64,000 nucleotides of DNA from positions 186,001 through 250,000 of the forward strand of contig NZ_JACHEM010000007.1 of the NCBI RefSeq assembly GCF_014207445.1. The letters are read 5' to 3'. Each line of letters starts with the position of its first letter. Positions within the stretch are counted from its first letter, which is position 1. The notes beneath the pieces are model-generated. The model did no database searches and had not been told where the DNA came from. It was given only the letters and a program-made list of their open reading frames with translations. The position numbers and the translations under genes are program-made. Shown one piece after another: positions 26,355 through 34,944 of this stretch. This DNA comes from Streptomyces candidus (GTDB lineage: Bacteria; Actinomycetota; Actinomycetes; Streptomycetales; Streptomycetaceae).

Positions 26355-28307
26355 TCACAGTGCCACGACCGTCACCTCGGTCGCCTTCACGCTCGTCCAG
26401 ACCGGTGTGCCGTCGGCCAGACCCAGTTCGGCGGCGGCCTGCGGGGTGACCTCGGCGATCAGGTCGGGGGCCTCGTCGGAGGTGATCAGCAGCCGCAGCC
26501 GGCTGCCGCTGGAGGTGATCTCACGGACCGTGCCCGGCCAGACGTTGCGCGGGCTGCCGCCGGGCCTCTCCCGGTGCACGGAGACGGACTCCGGCGCGAT
26601 GATCGCGAGCGCCTCCGCGGCGTCCGGCAGCGGATCCGCCACGACGAGCAGGCCGCCGCCCGCGAGCCGCAGCCCGCCCTCGGCCGCCCTGCCGGGCCAG
26701 GCGTTGCGGCCCAGCATGCGCGCCACCCACGGGGAGCGCGGATGCCGGGTGACCTCGGCGGGCGGGGCGTCCTGCAGCGCCCTGCCCCCGTCCAGGACCA
26801 GCACCCGGTCGGCGAGCGACACCGCCTCGACCGGATCGTGCGTGACGATCAGGCACACACCGCCGAAGCCCTCCAGGTGCGCGCGCAGGGTGTGCCGGAC
26901 ACGGGCCCTGGTCGTCTGGTCGAGGGCGGAGAGCGGTTCGTCCAGGAGGAGGAGACGGGGGCGGGACGCCAACGCCCTCGCCAGGGCGATGCGCTGGGCC
27001 TGCCCGCCGGACACCTCGGCGGGTTTGCGCTGCGCGAGCGTGCCGACGCCCAGCCGGTCCAGCCACTGCTGTGCGCTGCGCCGGGCCTGCGCGCGCGGAA
27101 CGCCCCGGGCGCGCAGGCCGTACGCGGTGTTGCCCAGGGCGCTCAGGTGCGGGAAGAGCGCACCGTCCTGCGGCACCCAGGCCACGCCCCGGCGGTGCGG
27201 AGGCAGCCCGCTGACGTCGGAACCGCCCAGTGTGAGGGCGGCGTGCGCGCGGGGGGTGAGGCCGAGCAGGGCGCGCAGGAGGGTGGTCTTGCCGGCGCCG
27301 TTGGGGCCGACGACGGCGATGGTGGTGCCGGGGGAGGCGGTCAGGGTGAGGTCGTTGAAACCGGTGACCTGGGCGTGCAGCGCCCACCGCTCCCCGGCGG
27401 GGTCCGGGGCCGGAACGCGGGCGGCGGTCTCCGCGGCCGAGGGCTCGGATTCCGGGGGAGCGGCGCCGGGCGCGGCGGCGGGGCGCGGGCTTCCGGTCCA
27501 CCGTCCGCGCAGTCCGATCAGTACCGCCATCGCGATGACCAGCAGGAGGAGGGAGACGGAGGTCGCCGCCTCGGGCCGGTCCTGGAGGAGGAGATACACC
27601 TGCAGCGGCAGGGTCTGCGTGGTGCCCGGCAGATTGCCCGCGAACGTGATGGTGGCACCGAACTCGCCGAGCGCCCGCGCCCACGTCAGCGCCGCCCCGG
27701 CGATCAGACCGGGGGCCACCATCGGCAGGGTGACGGTGAGGAACACCCGTACCGGCGACGCCCCCAGCGAGGCGGCCGTCTCCTCGTACCGGGGACGCAG
27801 CCCGCCCAGGGCACCTTCCAGGCTGATCACCAGAAAGGGCATCGCGACGAACGTCGCCGCGACGACCGCGCCCGTGGTGTGGAACGGCAGCGTGAGCCCG
27901 AAGGTGCTCTCCAGCCACGGCCCGAGCACCCCGCGCCGCCCGAACGCCAGCAGCAGCGCCACCCCGCCCACGGTCGGCGGCAGCACCATCGGCAGCAGTA
28001 CCAGTGAGCGCACGAACGCCTTCCCGGGGAACTGGGTCCTGGCCAGCAGCCAGGCCAGCGGAACGCCCAGCAGGAGAGAGAGCCCGAGCGACCAGAACGA
28101 CACGACCAGCGACAGTTCGAGCGCCTCGACGACCCCGGGGCTGGACAGGTGCGTACCCAGCTCGCCCCAGGACGTACGGGTGAGAATCCCGATCAGCGGC
28201 AGCAGCAGGAAGGCGACGGCCAGCAGCGCGGGGACCGCCAGCGCCAGGGGGGCACGGGTTCCGGACGTGCGGGGCCGGGACGCGGGGCGGGGGCGAAGCT
28301 GTTTCAT
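26355..28307 (-). CDS. modBC: Molybdate ABC transporter, fused permease and ATPase (ModB-ModC)
   Basis: A 650-residue fusion. Residues 1-265 are a ModB-type permease with about five membrane helices and the EAA loop (EETAASLGASPVRVFLTVTLP). After an Ala/Pro linker (about 270-315) comes a ModC ATPase: Walker A GPNGAGKTT, signature VSGGQAQRIALARAL, Walker B RLLLLDEPLSALD, and the switch His in VTHDP. The last about 110 residues hold a TOBE-like domain ending VKATEVTVVAL. Permease and ATPase are separate polypeptides in most bacteria. The product imports molybdate for Mo-cofactor enzymes. It is the third gene of the operon with modA and the TOBE regulator. Confidence 0.9.
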   Translation of the reverse strand: MKQLRPRPASRPRTSGTRAPLALAVPALLAVAFLLLPLIGILTRTSWGELGTHLSSPGVVEALELSLVVSFWSLGLSLLLGVPLAWLLARTQFPGKAFVRSLVLLPMVLPPTVGGVALLLAFGRRGVLGPWLESTFGLTLPFHTTGAVVAATFVAMPFLVISLEGALGGLRPRYEETAASLGASPVRVFLTVTLPMVAPGLIAGAALTWARALGEFGATITFAGNLPGTTQTLPLQVYLLLQDRPEAATSVSLLLLVIAMAVLIGLRGRWTGSPRPAAAPGAAPPESEPSAAETAARVPAPDPAGERWALHAQVTGFNDLTLTASPGTTIAVVGPNGAGKTTLLRALLGLTPRAHAALTLGGSDVSGLPPHRRGVAWVPQDGALFPHLSALGNTAYGLRARGVPRAQARRSAQQWLDRLGVGTLAQRKPAEVSGGQAQRIALARALASRPRLLLLDEPLSALDQTTRARVRHTLRAHLEGFGGVCLIVTHDPVEAVSLADRVLVLDGGRALQDAPPAEVTRHPRSPWVARMLGRNAWPGRAAEGGLRLAGGGLLVVADPLPDAAEALAIIAPESVSVHRERPGGSPRNVWPGTVREITSSGSRLRLLITSDEAPDLIAEVTPQAAAELGLADGTPVWTSVKATEVTVVAL

Positions 28308-28445
28308 GGCGTTTCCCGGATTCGACCGTCGTGCAGCGGATGACGCGCGGAACCGGTCCGTACATCATGTGTCGTACGTCGTACACCAGACATCGGGTGC
28401 CGGACAGCGGACACGCGTGCCGGCACCGGGCGGGGCGAGTCGCCG

Positions 28446-29228
28446 CTACGGCTTCTGGAAGCCCGCGTCCGCGAGGATCTTCTGCGCGTCGGGGCCGGAG
28501 AGCCACTTCACGAACGTCGCGGCGGCCTCCCCGTTCTTCGACGTCCTGAGTGCGGCGGCGGGGTAGGAGGCGATCGCGTTCTGGCCGTCCGGGATGTCCA
28601 CGGCGTCGACCTTGCCGGACGCCGACGCCGCGTCCGTACGGTAGACCAGCCCGGCGTCCGCCTCACCCAGTTCGACCTTGCTGAGGACGGCCCGCACGTT
28701 GGGCTCCTGCGAGACCGGCTTCACCTCGGCCTTCTGCGCGTCCAGGACCTTCTTGCTGTACCTGCCCACCGGCACCTCGGGCGCCGCGAGGACCACCTTC
28801 AGCTTGCTGTCCGCGAGGTCCCGCAAGGCGCCGATCTTCCTCGGGTTGCCCTCACCGGTGGCGATGACCAGGCGGTTCCTGGCGATAACGGTGGGGGCGG
28901 CCGTGTCCTCGCGAAGGTCGTCCATCGTCCTGGTGTCCGCGGTGACCAGCACGTCGGCGGGGGCACCCTGCCGGACCTGCGCGGCCAGTTCCTGCGAACC
29001 GGCGAAGGAGAACGTCACCTTCGTGCCGGGGTGCGCCTTCTCGTACGCGGTGCCCGCCGTCCTGAAGACGTCAGTGAGGGAGGCGGCGGCGAGCACGGTC
29101 AGGGCGACCGAGGAATCGCCACCGGTGCTCTGCTGCCCGCCGCCTCCGCACGCGGCGGCCGACGGGGCGAGCAGAGCGGCGGACAGGACGGCCGCGGCGC
29201 GACGGCGTCTGCTGGACGAGGACTTCAT
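28446..29228 (-). CDS. modA: Molybdate-binding lipoprotein ModA
   Basis: A 260-residue extracytoplasmic solute-binding protein. The signal peptide ([27 protein letters not shown]) ends in a lipobox Cys27, followed by a Gly-rich tether. The mature domain shows [37 protein letters not shown] and [12 protein letters not shown], the standard ModA pattern. It captures molybdate or tungstate for the fused ModB-ModC. The ATG has AGGAG 8 bases upstream. The 138-base gap to the next gene contains three closely spaced GTAC elements near 28359-28384. Confidence 0.92.
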   Translation of the reverse strand: MKSSSSRRRRAAAVLSAALLAPSAAACGGGGQQSTGGDSSVALTVLAAASLTDVFRTAGTAYEKAHPGTKVTFSFAGSQELAAQVRQGAPADVLVTADTRTMDDLREDTAAPTVIARNRLVIATGEGNPRKIGALRDLADSKLKVVLAAPEVPVGRYSKKVLDAQKAEVKPVSQEPNVRAVLSKVELGEADAGLVYRTDAASASGKVDAVDIPDGQNAIASYPAAALRTSKNGEAAATFVKWLSGPDAQKILADAGFQKP

Positions 29229-29307
29229 ACGGGCGGGCTCCTGGCGATGGGTGGGAGAAGGGGTCCGTACCCGCGAACGCGCGGTGGCCCGGGTCGCGGG
29301 ACAGCGG

Positions 29308-29712
29308 TCAGGTGCGGTCGATGTGCACGCTGGTGGACTTCACACGGGCGGTGGCCTGCATGCCGACCTCCAGACCCAGCTCCTCCACGGCCTCGCGGGT
29401 CAGCAGCGAGACGAGCCGGTGCGGCCCCGCCTGTATTTCCACCTGCGCCGCCACGTCGCCGAGCTTGACCGCGGTGACGATGCCGGGGAAGGCGTTGCGG
29501 GCCGAGCTGTACGGGGTGTCGTCCTCAGGACCGTGCTGTGGGGCGCCCTGCGCCACCTCGACACAGAAGGCCGCCAGGTCGCGGCCGTCGACGAGGCGCC
29601 GGCCGCTGTCGTCGCGGTGGGTCGCGAGCCGCCCGGCGTCCGCCCAGCGGCGTGCGGTGTCCGCGCTGACGCCGAGCAGCCGCGCTGCCTGACCGATGGT
29701 GTAGGACTGCAT
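29308..29712 (-). CDS. MerR-type HTH / TOBE molybdenum-responsive regulator
   Basis: A 134-residue protein with an N-terminal MerR/excisionase-like helix-turn-helix ([26 protein letters not shown]) and a C-terminal Mop/TOBE domain ([21 protein letters not shown] to [15 protein letters not shown]) that binds molybdate. The arrangement serves the same role as ModE, with a different DNA-binding domain. As first gene of the modA-modBC operon it probably controls molybdate uptake. The ATG at 29712 has no ribosome-binding site and a promoter ends 7 bases upstream, so the mRNA is probably leaderless. Confidence 0.87.
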   Translation of the reverse strand: MQSYTIGQAARLLGVSADTARRWADAGRLATHRDDSGRRLVDGRDLAAFCVEVAQGAPQHGPEDDTPYSSARNAFPGIVTAVKLGDVAAQVEIQAGPHRLVSLLTREAVEELGLEVGMQATARVKSTSVHIDRT

Positions 29713-29719
29713 GTGCGGC

Positions 29720-29749
29720 AAGATAGGCCACTTTCGAACGCAGATGCAA
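29720..29749 (-). promoter_or_regulatory. Leaderless promoter of the molybdate operon
   Basis: On the minus strand TTGCAT (29749-29744), 18 bases, then TATCTT (29725-29720). The -10 element ends 7 bases before the ATG at 29712, so transcription would start at or within a base of the start codon. No Shine-Dalgarno sequence is present. Confidence 0.5.
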
Positions 29750-29894
29750 AGGTCTGTGCGATTCGCCTGGGCAGTTGCAGGATTCGTCGGAGGAACACCC
29801 AAAGGGATGGGCTTGCGCCCCCAAGGGGGTGAAATGCAGACGCCTCTGCGGAACAGGAACGATTCTGCACCGACTGCCCTGAGCTGCGATGATC

Positions 29895-29925
29895 TTGCTT
29901 CAAACGGCGATTTGGACATATGTCC
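29895..29925 (+). promoter_or_regulatory. Putative promoter and 12-bp palindromic operator of the oxoamine synthase operon
   Basis: TTGCTT at 29895-29900 and TATGTC at 29919-29924 are spaced by 18 bases. The -10 lies inside a perfect 12-bp palindrome GGACATATGTCC (29914-29925), extendable by two more pairs after one mismatch. It is 134 bases before the start of the biosynthetic operon. A dimeric repressor bound here would cover the -10 region. Confidence 0.4.
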
Positions 29926-30059
29926 GAAGGATTCCTTGGTGCAGCCGTAATCCTTTTCGCCCCTAAAGTCTTGCCGTCCCCGTCAATCACTCCGCCCTCA
30001 CTGCCCCCTGCGGGTGGTGCTCTCGGCGGCAGTGGACCCGTCTACTCGTGCGAGGTGTC

Positions 30060-31268
30060 GTGTCAGGCGAACTCTCCTTCCTCCAGGAGCGGTTGCAGGC
30101 GTGGAATGCCCGGCAGGCGAGCTGGGGCGGCCCCCTCTACCGCGGCAGGCCGACTCCCCGGAACACCGACCTCACCCTCATGTCCAACGACTACCTGGCG
30201 ATCGGCGGCCACCCCGCCGTCCTCGACGCACAGGTGCGCAGCCTCCGCGCGCAGGGCAACGGCGCCCTGATGTCCGGGGTCTTCACCGGTGACAGCGACC
30301 CGCTGCGCCGTCTCGAAGCAGACCTCGCCCACTGGCTGGGCGCACCCTCGGTCATGCTCAGTCAGTCCGGCTGGTCCGCCAACGTCGGCCTCATCCAGGC
30401 CGTCTGCCCCGCCGGCGGCAGCGTCTACGTCGACGAACTCGCCCACGCCTCGCTCTGGGAGGGGATCTCCGCCGCCCACGCCGTCGCCCGCCCCTTCGCC
30501 CACAACGACACCGAGCACCTCGAACGCACCATCCGTCAGCACGGGCCCGGACTCATCGCCTTCGACACGCTCTACAGCGTCACCGGCGACCTCTGCCCCC
30601 TTCCCGACCTGACCGCCGTGGCCCGCCGCACGGGCTGCGACCTCATCGCCGACGAGTCCCACACCCTCGGAGTCCTCGGCCCCCAGGGAGGCGGACTCGT
30701 TCCCTCCCTCGGCCTCACCGACGCGGTCGCCTACCGGACGGCCAGCCTGGCCAAGGCCTTCGCCGGCCGCGCCGGGCTGATCGCCTGCTCGCCGGAGGTC
30801 GCGGGCTACCTGCCGTACCACTCCCTCGGCGCGGTCTTCAGCTCCACCCTTCTGCCGCACGACGTGGCGGGACTGAGCGCCGCTCTCGGCGTGCTCCGTA
30901 CCGCCGACGACCGCAGGGAGCGCCTGGAACAGCACAGTCGCCACCTGCGGGACGGCCTCACCGCGCTCGGCTACCACATCGCCCCGAGCGAGAGCCAGAT
31001 CATCCCGCTGCAGCCCGGCACCGAGCCCGGCGTGCGCCGCCTGCAACAGGCGCTGGACGCGCGGGGCGTGTTCGGCGCGGCCTTCGTGCCGCCCTCCGTG
31101 CCCGTCCGTCGCTGCGTGCACCGGCTGTCCGTGCACAGCGAACTCGCCCCCGCCGACCTGGACCGGGTGCTCGACGCGTGTGCGGCCGTACGGGACGAAG
31201 TCGGTCTGCGGGAGTGGCGGTCCACCCGTCGCCTGCCCACCCGCCGCACGGCCGCCGTCCACCACTGA
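30060..31268 (+). CDS. CqsA-like alpha-oxoamine synthase (PLP-dependent)
   Basis: A 402-residue PLP enzyme of the BioF/KBL/CqsA family. PLP contacts are ADESHTLGVLGPQG (Asp198, His201) and the Schiff-base lysine in TASLAKAFAGRAG (Lys232). The SLAKAFAGRAG form is closer to Vibrio CqsA, which makes the CAI-1 signal, than to BioF or ALA synthase (SLSKAF/TLGKAF). It should condense an acyl thioester with an amino acid (or SAM) and decarboxylate to an alpha-amino ketone. The next gene is an ACP, so the acyl donor is probably ACP-bound. GTG at 30060 is preferred (GAGG 4 bases upstream); a GTG 12 bases earlier is possible. First gene of a six-gene operon. Confidence 0.86.
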   Translation: MSGELSFLQERLQAWNARQASWGGPLYRGRPTPRNTDLTLMSNDYLAIGGHPAVLDAQVRSLRAQGNGALMSGVFTGDSDPLRRLEADLAHWLGAPSVMLSQSGWSANVGLIQAVCPAGGSVYVDELAHASLWEGISAAHAVARPFAHNDTEHLERTIRQHGPGLIAFDTLYSVTGDLCPLPDLTAVARRTGCDLIADESHTLGVLGPQGGGLVPSLGLTDAVAYRTASLAKAFAGRAGLIACSPEVAGYLPYHSLGAVFSSTLLPHDVAGLSAALGVLRTADDRRERLEQHSRHLRDGLTALGYHIAPSESQIIPLQPGTEPGVRRLQQALDARGVFGAAFVPPSVPVRRCVHRLSVHSELAPADLDRVLDACAAVRDEVGLREWRSTRRLPTRRTAAVHH

Positions 31269-31296
31269 CCCCCAGACCCACGAAAGGCCAACCGCC

Positions 31297-31593
31297 ATGC
31301 AGACAACCGACCTTCGCGACGACCACAGCACCCGCACGCGCGACCACCGCGTCACGGGTGTGCGCGACGACCGCATCACCGAGATCGTGTGCGACCGCCT
31401 GGAGATCGAGCCCGGCGAGATCGCCGAAACGGACCGGTTCGTCGAGGAGCACGGTGCGGACTCCCTGGCCCTCATCGGCGTACTCGCCGCCCTGGAGAAG
31501 GAGTTCAGGGTCACCATCGACCAGAACGAGATGCCGCGGATGGCGCACCTGGCGGGTGTGCGGCAGGTGCTGGCCGAGACGGCGGGCTGGTAG
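31297..31593 (+). CDS. Acyl carrier protein
   Basis: A 98-residue ACP with a 20-residue basic N-terminal extension. The phosphopantetheine site is the GADSL motif with Ser56, followed by the helix LIGVLAALEKEF and the acidic helix II-III region. It carries the growing acyl chain between the ketosynthase, ketoreductase and oxoamine synthase encoded beside it. The gene starts 28 bases after the synthase, with AAAGG upstream, and ends 8 bases before the ketosynthase. Confidence 0.92.
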   Translation: MQTTDLRDDHSTRTRDHRVTGVRDDRITEIVCDRLEIEPGEIAETDRFVEEHGADSLALIGVLAALEKEFRVTIDQNEMPRMAHLAGVRQVLAETAGW

Positions 31594-31601
31594 CCGCATC
31601 C

Positions 31602-33083
31602 ATGACCTCCAGCAGTGAGGGGACCCCGCCCGCGGGGTCCCGCCCCCGAAGGCCCGATACCTCCCACCCGCCCAGTCCGCTGCCGTCCCGTCCGCCCCGT
31701 CGCCCCGGGGGCGGTCCTTCCGATTCGCGCCCGTCGTACCCGCCCGGTCCTCCGCCGGTCAACTCCCCCGCCTCCGTTCCCGGCGGTTCGCCCCGGGCTC
31801 TCCGACGCCGCCCCCCGCGGTTCTCCGCGGGCTCTTCTCCGACGTTCCCCGCGGGCCGCCCCGAGCCCCGCCGTGTCGTCGTCACCGGACTCGGCGCCCT
31901 GTCCAGCATCGGTACCGGCACCGCGGACTTCACCGCCGGTCTGCGCGCCGGGCGCAGCGGTGTCAGCCCCATCACGGCCTTCGACACCGCAGGCTTCGCC
32001 CACGCCAACGGCTGCCAGGTCCCCGACTTCGACCCGCACCGGCTGCTGCGCCGCATCGACCCCGCCGAGTACGGCCGGGCCGCCCAGTTCTCGGCCGCCG
32101 CGGCCCGGATGGCGGTCGTCGACGCCGGACTGTCCCCCGGCGACCTGCGGCGCGTACGCTGCCAGATCTCCGTCGGCACCACCGACGGCGAGTCGTACGA
32201 CCTGGACCGCATCACCGAAACCCATCTGCACCGCGGACCCTCCGCGGTCACCGCGCAGGCCGCCCGCCGCATCCCCGCCGCCCGTCTCGGCATCGCCGTC
32301 GCCCGCGAACTCGGCCTGGCGGACGTCGAGATCCTCACCATCGGCACCGCCTGCTCAGCCGGCAACTACTCGATCGGCAACGGCCTCGACGCCATCCGGC
32401 AGGGCGACGCCGACTTCGCCCTGTGCGGCGGCGCGGACGCCTTCTGCCGCAAGACCTTCGCCGCGTTCTACCGCCTGGGCACCATCGCCCCCGACTGCTG
32501 CCGCCCCTTCGACACCCGGCGGCAGGGCATCCTCACCGGCGAAGGCGCCGGCCTGCTCCTGCTCGAAAGCCTCGACTCGGCACTCGCCCGCGGCGCCCGC
32601 ATCTACGCGGAAGTCCTCGGCTACGGCCTCAACTGCGACGCCCACCACCCGGTCGCCCCAGAGGAGGAAAGCGTCGCCCGCTGCCTCCAACTCGCCCTGG
32701 ACGACGCGGGAGTGAAACACGAAGAGGTCGACCTCATCTCCGCGCACGGCACCGGCACCAGGGCCAACGACGTCACCGAGAGCCGCGCCGTCCGCCGGGT
32801 CTACGGCGACAGCCCGCCCCGCACCATCTCCCTCAAATCGATGCTCGGCCACACCATGGGGGCGGCGAGCGCCCTCGGCGCCATCGCCTGCTCCCTGGCG
32901 ATCACCCACGGCTTCATTCCCCCCACCATCAACCACCGCACCACCGACCCCGAATGCGCGGTGGACTGCGTGCCCAACCAGGCGGTCGACGCGGACCTGC
33001 GCATCGTCCAGAACAACGGTCTCGCCTTCGGCGGCAACAACGCCGCCGTGGTACTGGGCCGTTACGAAGGAAGGGAACTGTGA
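31602..33083 (+). CDS. Beta-ketoacyl-ACP synthase (KS-alpha) with Pro-rich N-terminal extension
   Basis: A 493-residue FabF/type II PKS ketosynthase. The core begins near residue 90 (RRVVVTGLGALSSIG). The catalytic triad is complete: Cys251 in GTACSAGN, His382 in AHGTGT, and Lys412/His417 in LKSMLGHTMGAAS. It should decarboxylatively condense malonyl-ACP with the acyl chain. The first 88 residues are Pro/Arg/Ser-rich with no family match; no alternative start nearer the core has a ribosome-binding site, and the ATG at 31602 lies directly after the ACP stop. The stop overlaps the next gene by GTGA. Confidence 0.92.
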   Translation: MTSSSEGTPPAGSRPRRPDTSHPPSPLPSRPPRRPGGGPSDSRPSYPPGPPPVNSPASVPGGSPRALRRRPPRFSAGSSPTFPAGRPEPRRVVVTGLGALSSIGTGTADFTAGLRAGRSGVSPITAFDTAGFAHANGCQVPDFDPHRLLRRIDPAEYGRAAQFSAAAARMAVVDAGLSPGDLRRVRCQISVGTTDGESYDLDRITETHLHRGPSAVTAQAARRIPAARLGIAVARELGLADVEILTIGTACSAGNYSIGNGLDAIRQGDADFALCGGADAFCRKTFAAFYRLGTIAPDCCRPFDTRRQGILTGEGAGLLLLESLDSALARGARIYAEVLGYGLNCDAHHPVAPEEESVARCLQLALDDAGVKHEEVDLISAHGTGTRANDVTESRAVRRVYGDSPPRTISLKSMLGHTMGAASALGAIACSLAITHGFIPPTINHRTTDPECAVDCVPNQAVDADLRIVQNNGLAFGGNNAAVVLGRYEGREL

Positions 33084-34192
33084 ACATCACCGCCTGGTCG
33101 GCGCTCTCCCCGTACGGGCACACCGCCGCCGACTTCACGACGGGGGTTCGCCAGCGGCGCGCCACCGCGGCACCCGTACCCGGCGCCCACGGCCAACTCG
33201 GCTGCCTGGTACCGCTGTTCGAGCCTCGTACCGCCCTCGGCAGGAAGGGCACCCGGCACATGAACCGCGTCACCGCCCTCGCCGTCACCGCCGTCGGAGC
33301 CGTCCTGGACCATCTGGACCATACGGAAGGCGGGGGCCAGCGCGGACTCGACACCGCCCTCGTCCTCGGCACGACCACCGGCAGCGTCCAGTCGATGACG
33401 GACTTCACCCGCTCCTCGCTCACCGGCGAGCGCCCCTACGACGTCGAACCCGGCGTCATCCCCAACAGCGTCATGAACTGCGCCGCCGCACAGTGCGCCA
33501 TCCGCCACCGCATCCAGGGACCCAACACCACCCTCGCCGCGGGCAGGACCGCCGCCCTTCTCGGGCTGCTCTACGCCCGGCGGCTGTTGCGCGCGGGTCG
33601 CGCCCGCAGCGTCCTGTGCGGCGGCGCGGAGGAATACACGACGGCTCGCGCCTGGCTGGAGGCACGCAGCCGCGCCGCGACGCCCCCTCCGCCGGCCGGA
33701 GCACCCCGGCTGCCCGGGGAAGGTCCACCGCCGTCCGCCGCAGCCTTCGCCCTGCTCGGCGAAGGCGCCGCGGTCCTGCGGCTGACCCCGGCGGACATGA
33801 CGACCGCGGCCCCGCCGCTGGCCACCGTCCTCGCCGTAGAGACCCGCCACACCCCGGAGGGAACGGACCCGGCGGCGACAGTACGGGCGACCGTCACCGA
33901 AGCGCTGGCCCGCTCCGGCGTCGCCGCCGACGACGTATGGGCGGCCACCGGGACCGGCCTGGACCCGGCGGAGACCCGAGCCCTGGACGCGCTCTTCTCC
34001 CGGCAGGTCTGCGGACAACTCCCCACTCTGGGGCTGCTGCTGGGGGACACAGGTGCCGCCTCCGCAGCCCTTCAGCTGGCCGCCGTGGTCGCCTCCGCGG
34101 GCCAGGCCCCCGGCGGGCACGCGGTGATCACCTCGGTGGACGGACAGGGAGTGGCGGCGGCCGCCGTCCTGCGCATGGGAGAAGGCGTCTGA
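33080..34192 (+). CDS. Inactive ketosynthase paralogue, chain-length-factor type (KS-beta)
   Basis: A 370-residue KS-fold protein. Every catalytic position is replaced: the Cys loop reads NTTLAAGRTAALL (Cys to Ala), the first His motif reads ATGTGLDPAE, and the second reads LLLGDTGAASAAL (His to Asp). The fold is otherwise recognisable, for example SVLCGGAEEYT and SNSV-like PNSVMNCAAAQ. In type II PKS such subunits pair with KS-alpha and set chain length. A Pro-rich loop (about 198-215) interrupts the fold. Translation is coupled to the KS (GTGA overlap) and the ketoreductase (TGATG). Confidence 0.87.
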   Translation: MNITAWSALSPYGHTAADFTTGVRQRRATAAPVPGAHGQLGCLVPLFEPRTALGRKGTRHMNRVTALAVTAVGAVLDHLDHTEGGGQRGLDTALVLGTTTGSVQSMTDFTRSSLTGERPYDVEPGVIPNSVMNCAAAQCAIRHRIQGPNTTLAAGRTAALLGLLYARRLLRAGRARSVLCGGAEEYTTARAWLEARSRAATPPPPAGAPRLPGEGPPPSAAAFALLGEGAAVLRLTPADMTTAAPPLATVLAVETRHTPEGTDPAATVRATVTEALARSGVAADDVWAATGTGLDPAETRALDALFSRQVCGQLPTLGLLLGDTGAASAALQLAAVVASAGQAPGGHAVITSVDGQGVAAAAVLRMGEGV

Positions 34193-34944
34193 TGCCCGAC
34201 GAGAACGAGGCGGCCAAGGTCGCGCTGGTCAGCGGCGGCTCCCGGGGCATCGGCGCCGCTGTCGTGCTGCGCCTGGCCCGGGACGGCTGGGACGTCGGAT
34301 TCTGCTACCGCGCCGACGAGGATGCCGCCCTGCGGATCGAGAAGGAGGCGACGGAACTCGGCGTACGGGTGCTCGCGGTCCGCGCCGACGTGGCGGACGC
34401 CGGCCAGGCCAAGGCGTGGGTGACCCGCACCGAGGACGAACTCGGGCCCCTGGGCGCCGTCGTGGCCAATGCGGGCGTCACCCGCGACCGCGCCCTGGCA
34501 CTGATGTCCGACGACGACTGGCACCAGGTCGTCGGCACCGGCCTCGACGGCGTCTTCCACACCTGCCGCGCCGCCGTCTTCCCGATGCTCAAGCGCCGCA
34601 CCGGCTGCGTCGTCACCCTGTCCTCGGTCGCCGGAATCCACGGCAACGCCGGGCAGACCAACTACAGCGCCGCCAAAGCCGGAGTCATCGGCTTCACCAA
34701 GGCACTCGCCAAGGAGGTAGGCGCCCACGGCATCCGCGCCAACGTCGTAGCCCCCGGCCTCATCGACACCGACATGACCGGCGCGCTGCCCGACCGCGAG
34801 CGCGACCGCCTCCTCGGCGTGGTCGCGCTGCGCCGCTTCGGCACCGCGGCCGAGGTCGCCGACCTCGTCGCCTTCCTGGTGTCGCAGCGCGCCTCGTACA
34901 TCACCGGCAGCGTCCTGGAGGTGCACGGTGGCATCGCCCTCTGA
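34192..34944 (+). CDS. 3-oxoacyl-ACP reductase (FabG-like SDR)
   Basis: A 250-residue short-chain dehydrogenase. It has the NADPH motif GGSRGIGAA near the N terminus, NAGVTRD, catalytic Ser in LSSVAGIHGNAGQ, the YxxxK pair in TNYSAAKAG, and the C-terminal VLEVHGGIAL. It should reduce beta-ketoacyl-ACP to the hydroxy form using NADPH. The start overlaps the preceding stop by one base and its 3' end overlaps the next gene by 17 bases. No dehydratase or enoyl reductase is encoded in the operon, so either the chain stays hydroxylated or those steps come from elsewhere. Confidence 0.93.
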   Translation: MPDENEAAKVALVSGGSRGIGAAVVLRLARDGWDVGFCYRADEDAALRIEKEATELGVRVLAVRADVADAGQAKAWVTRTEDELGPLGAVVANAGVTRDRALALMSDDDWHQVVGTGLDGVFHTCRAAVFPMLKRRTGCVVTLSSVAGIHGNAGQTNYSAAKAGVIGFTKALAKEVGAHGIRANVVAPGLIDTDMTGALPDRERDRLLGVVALRRFGTAAEVADLVAFLVSQRASYITGSVLEVHGGIAL

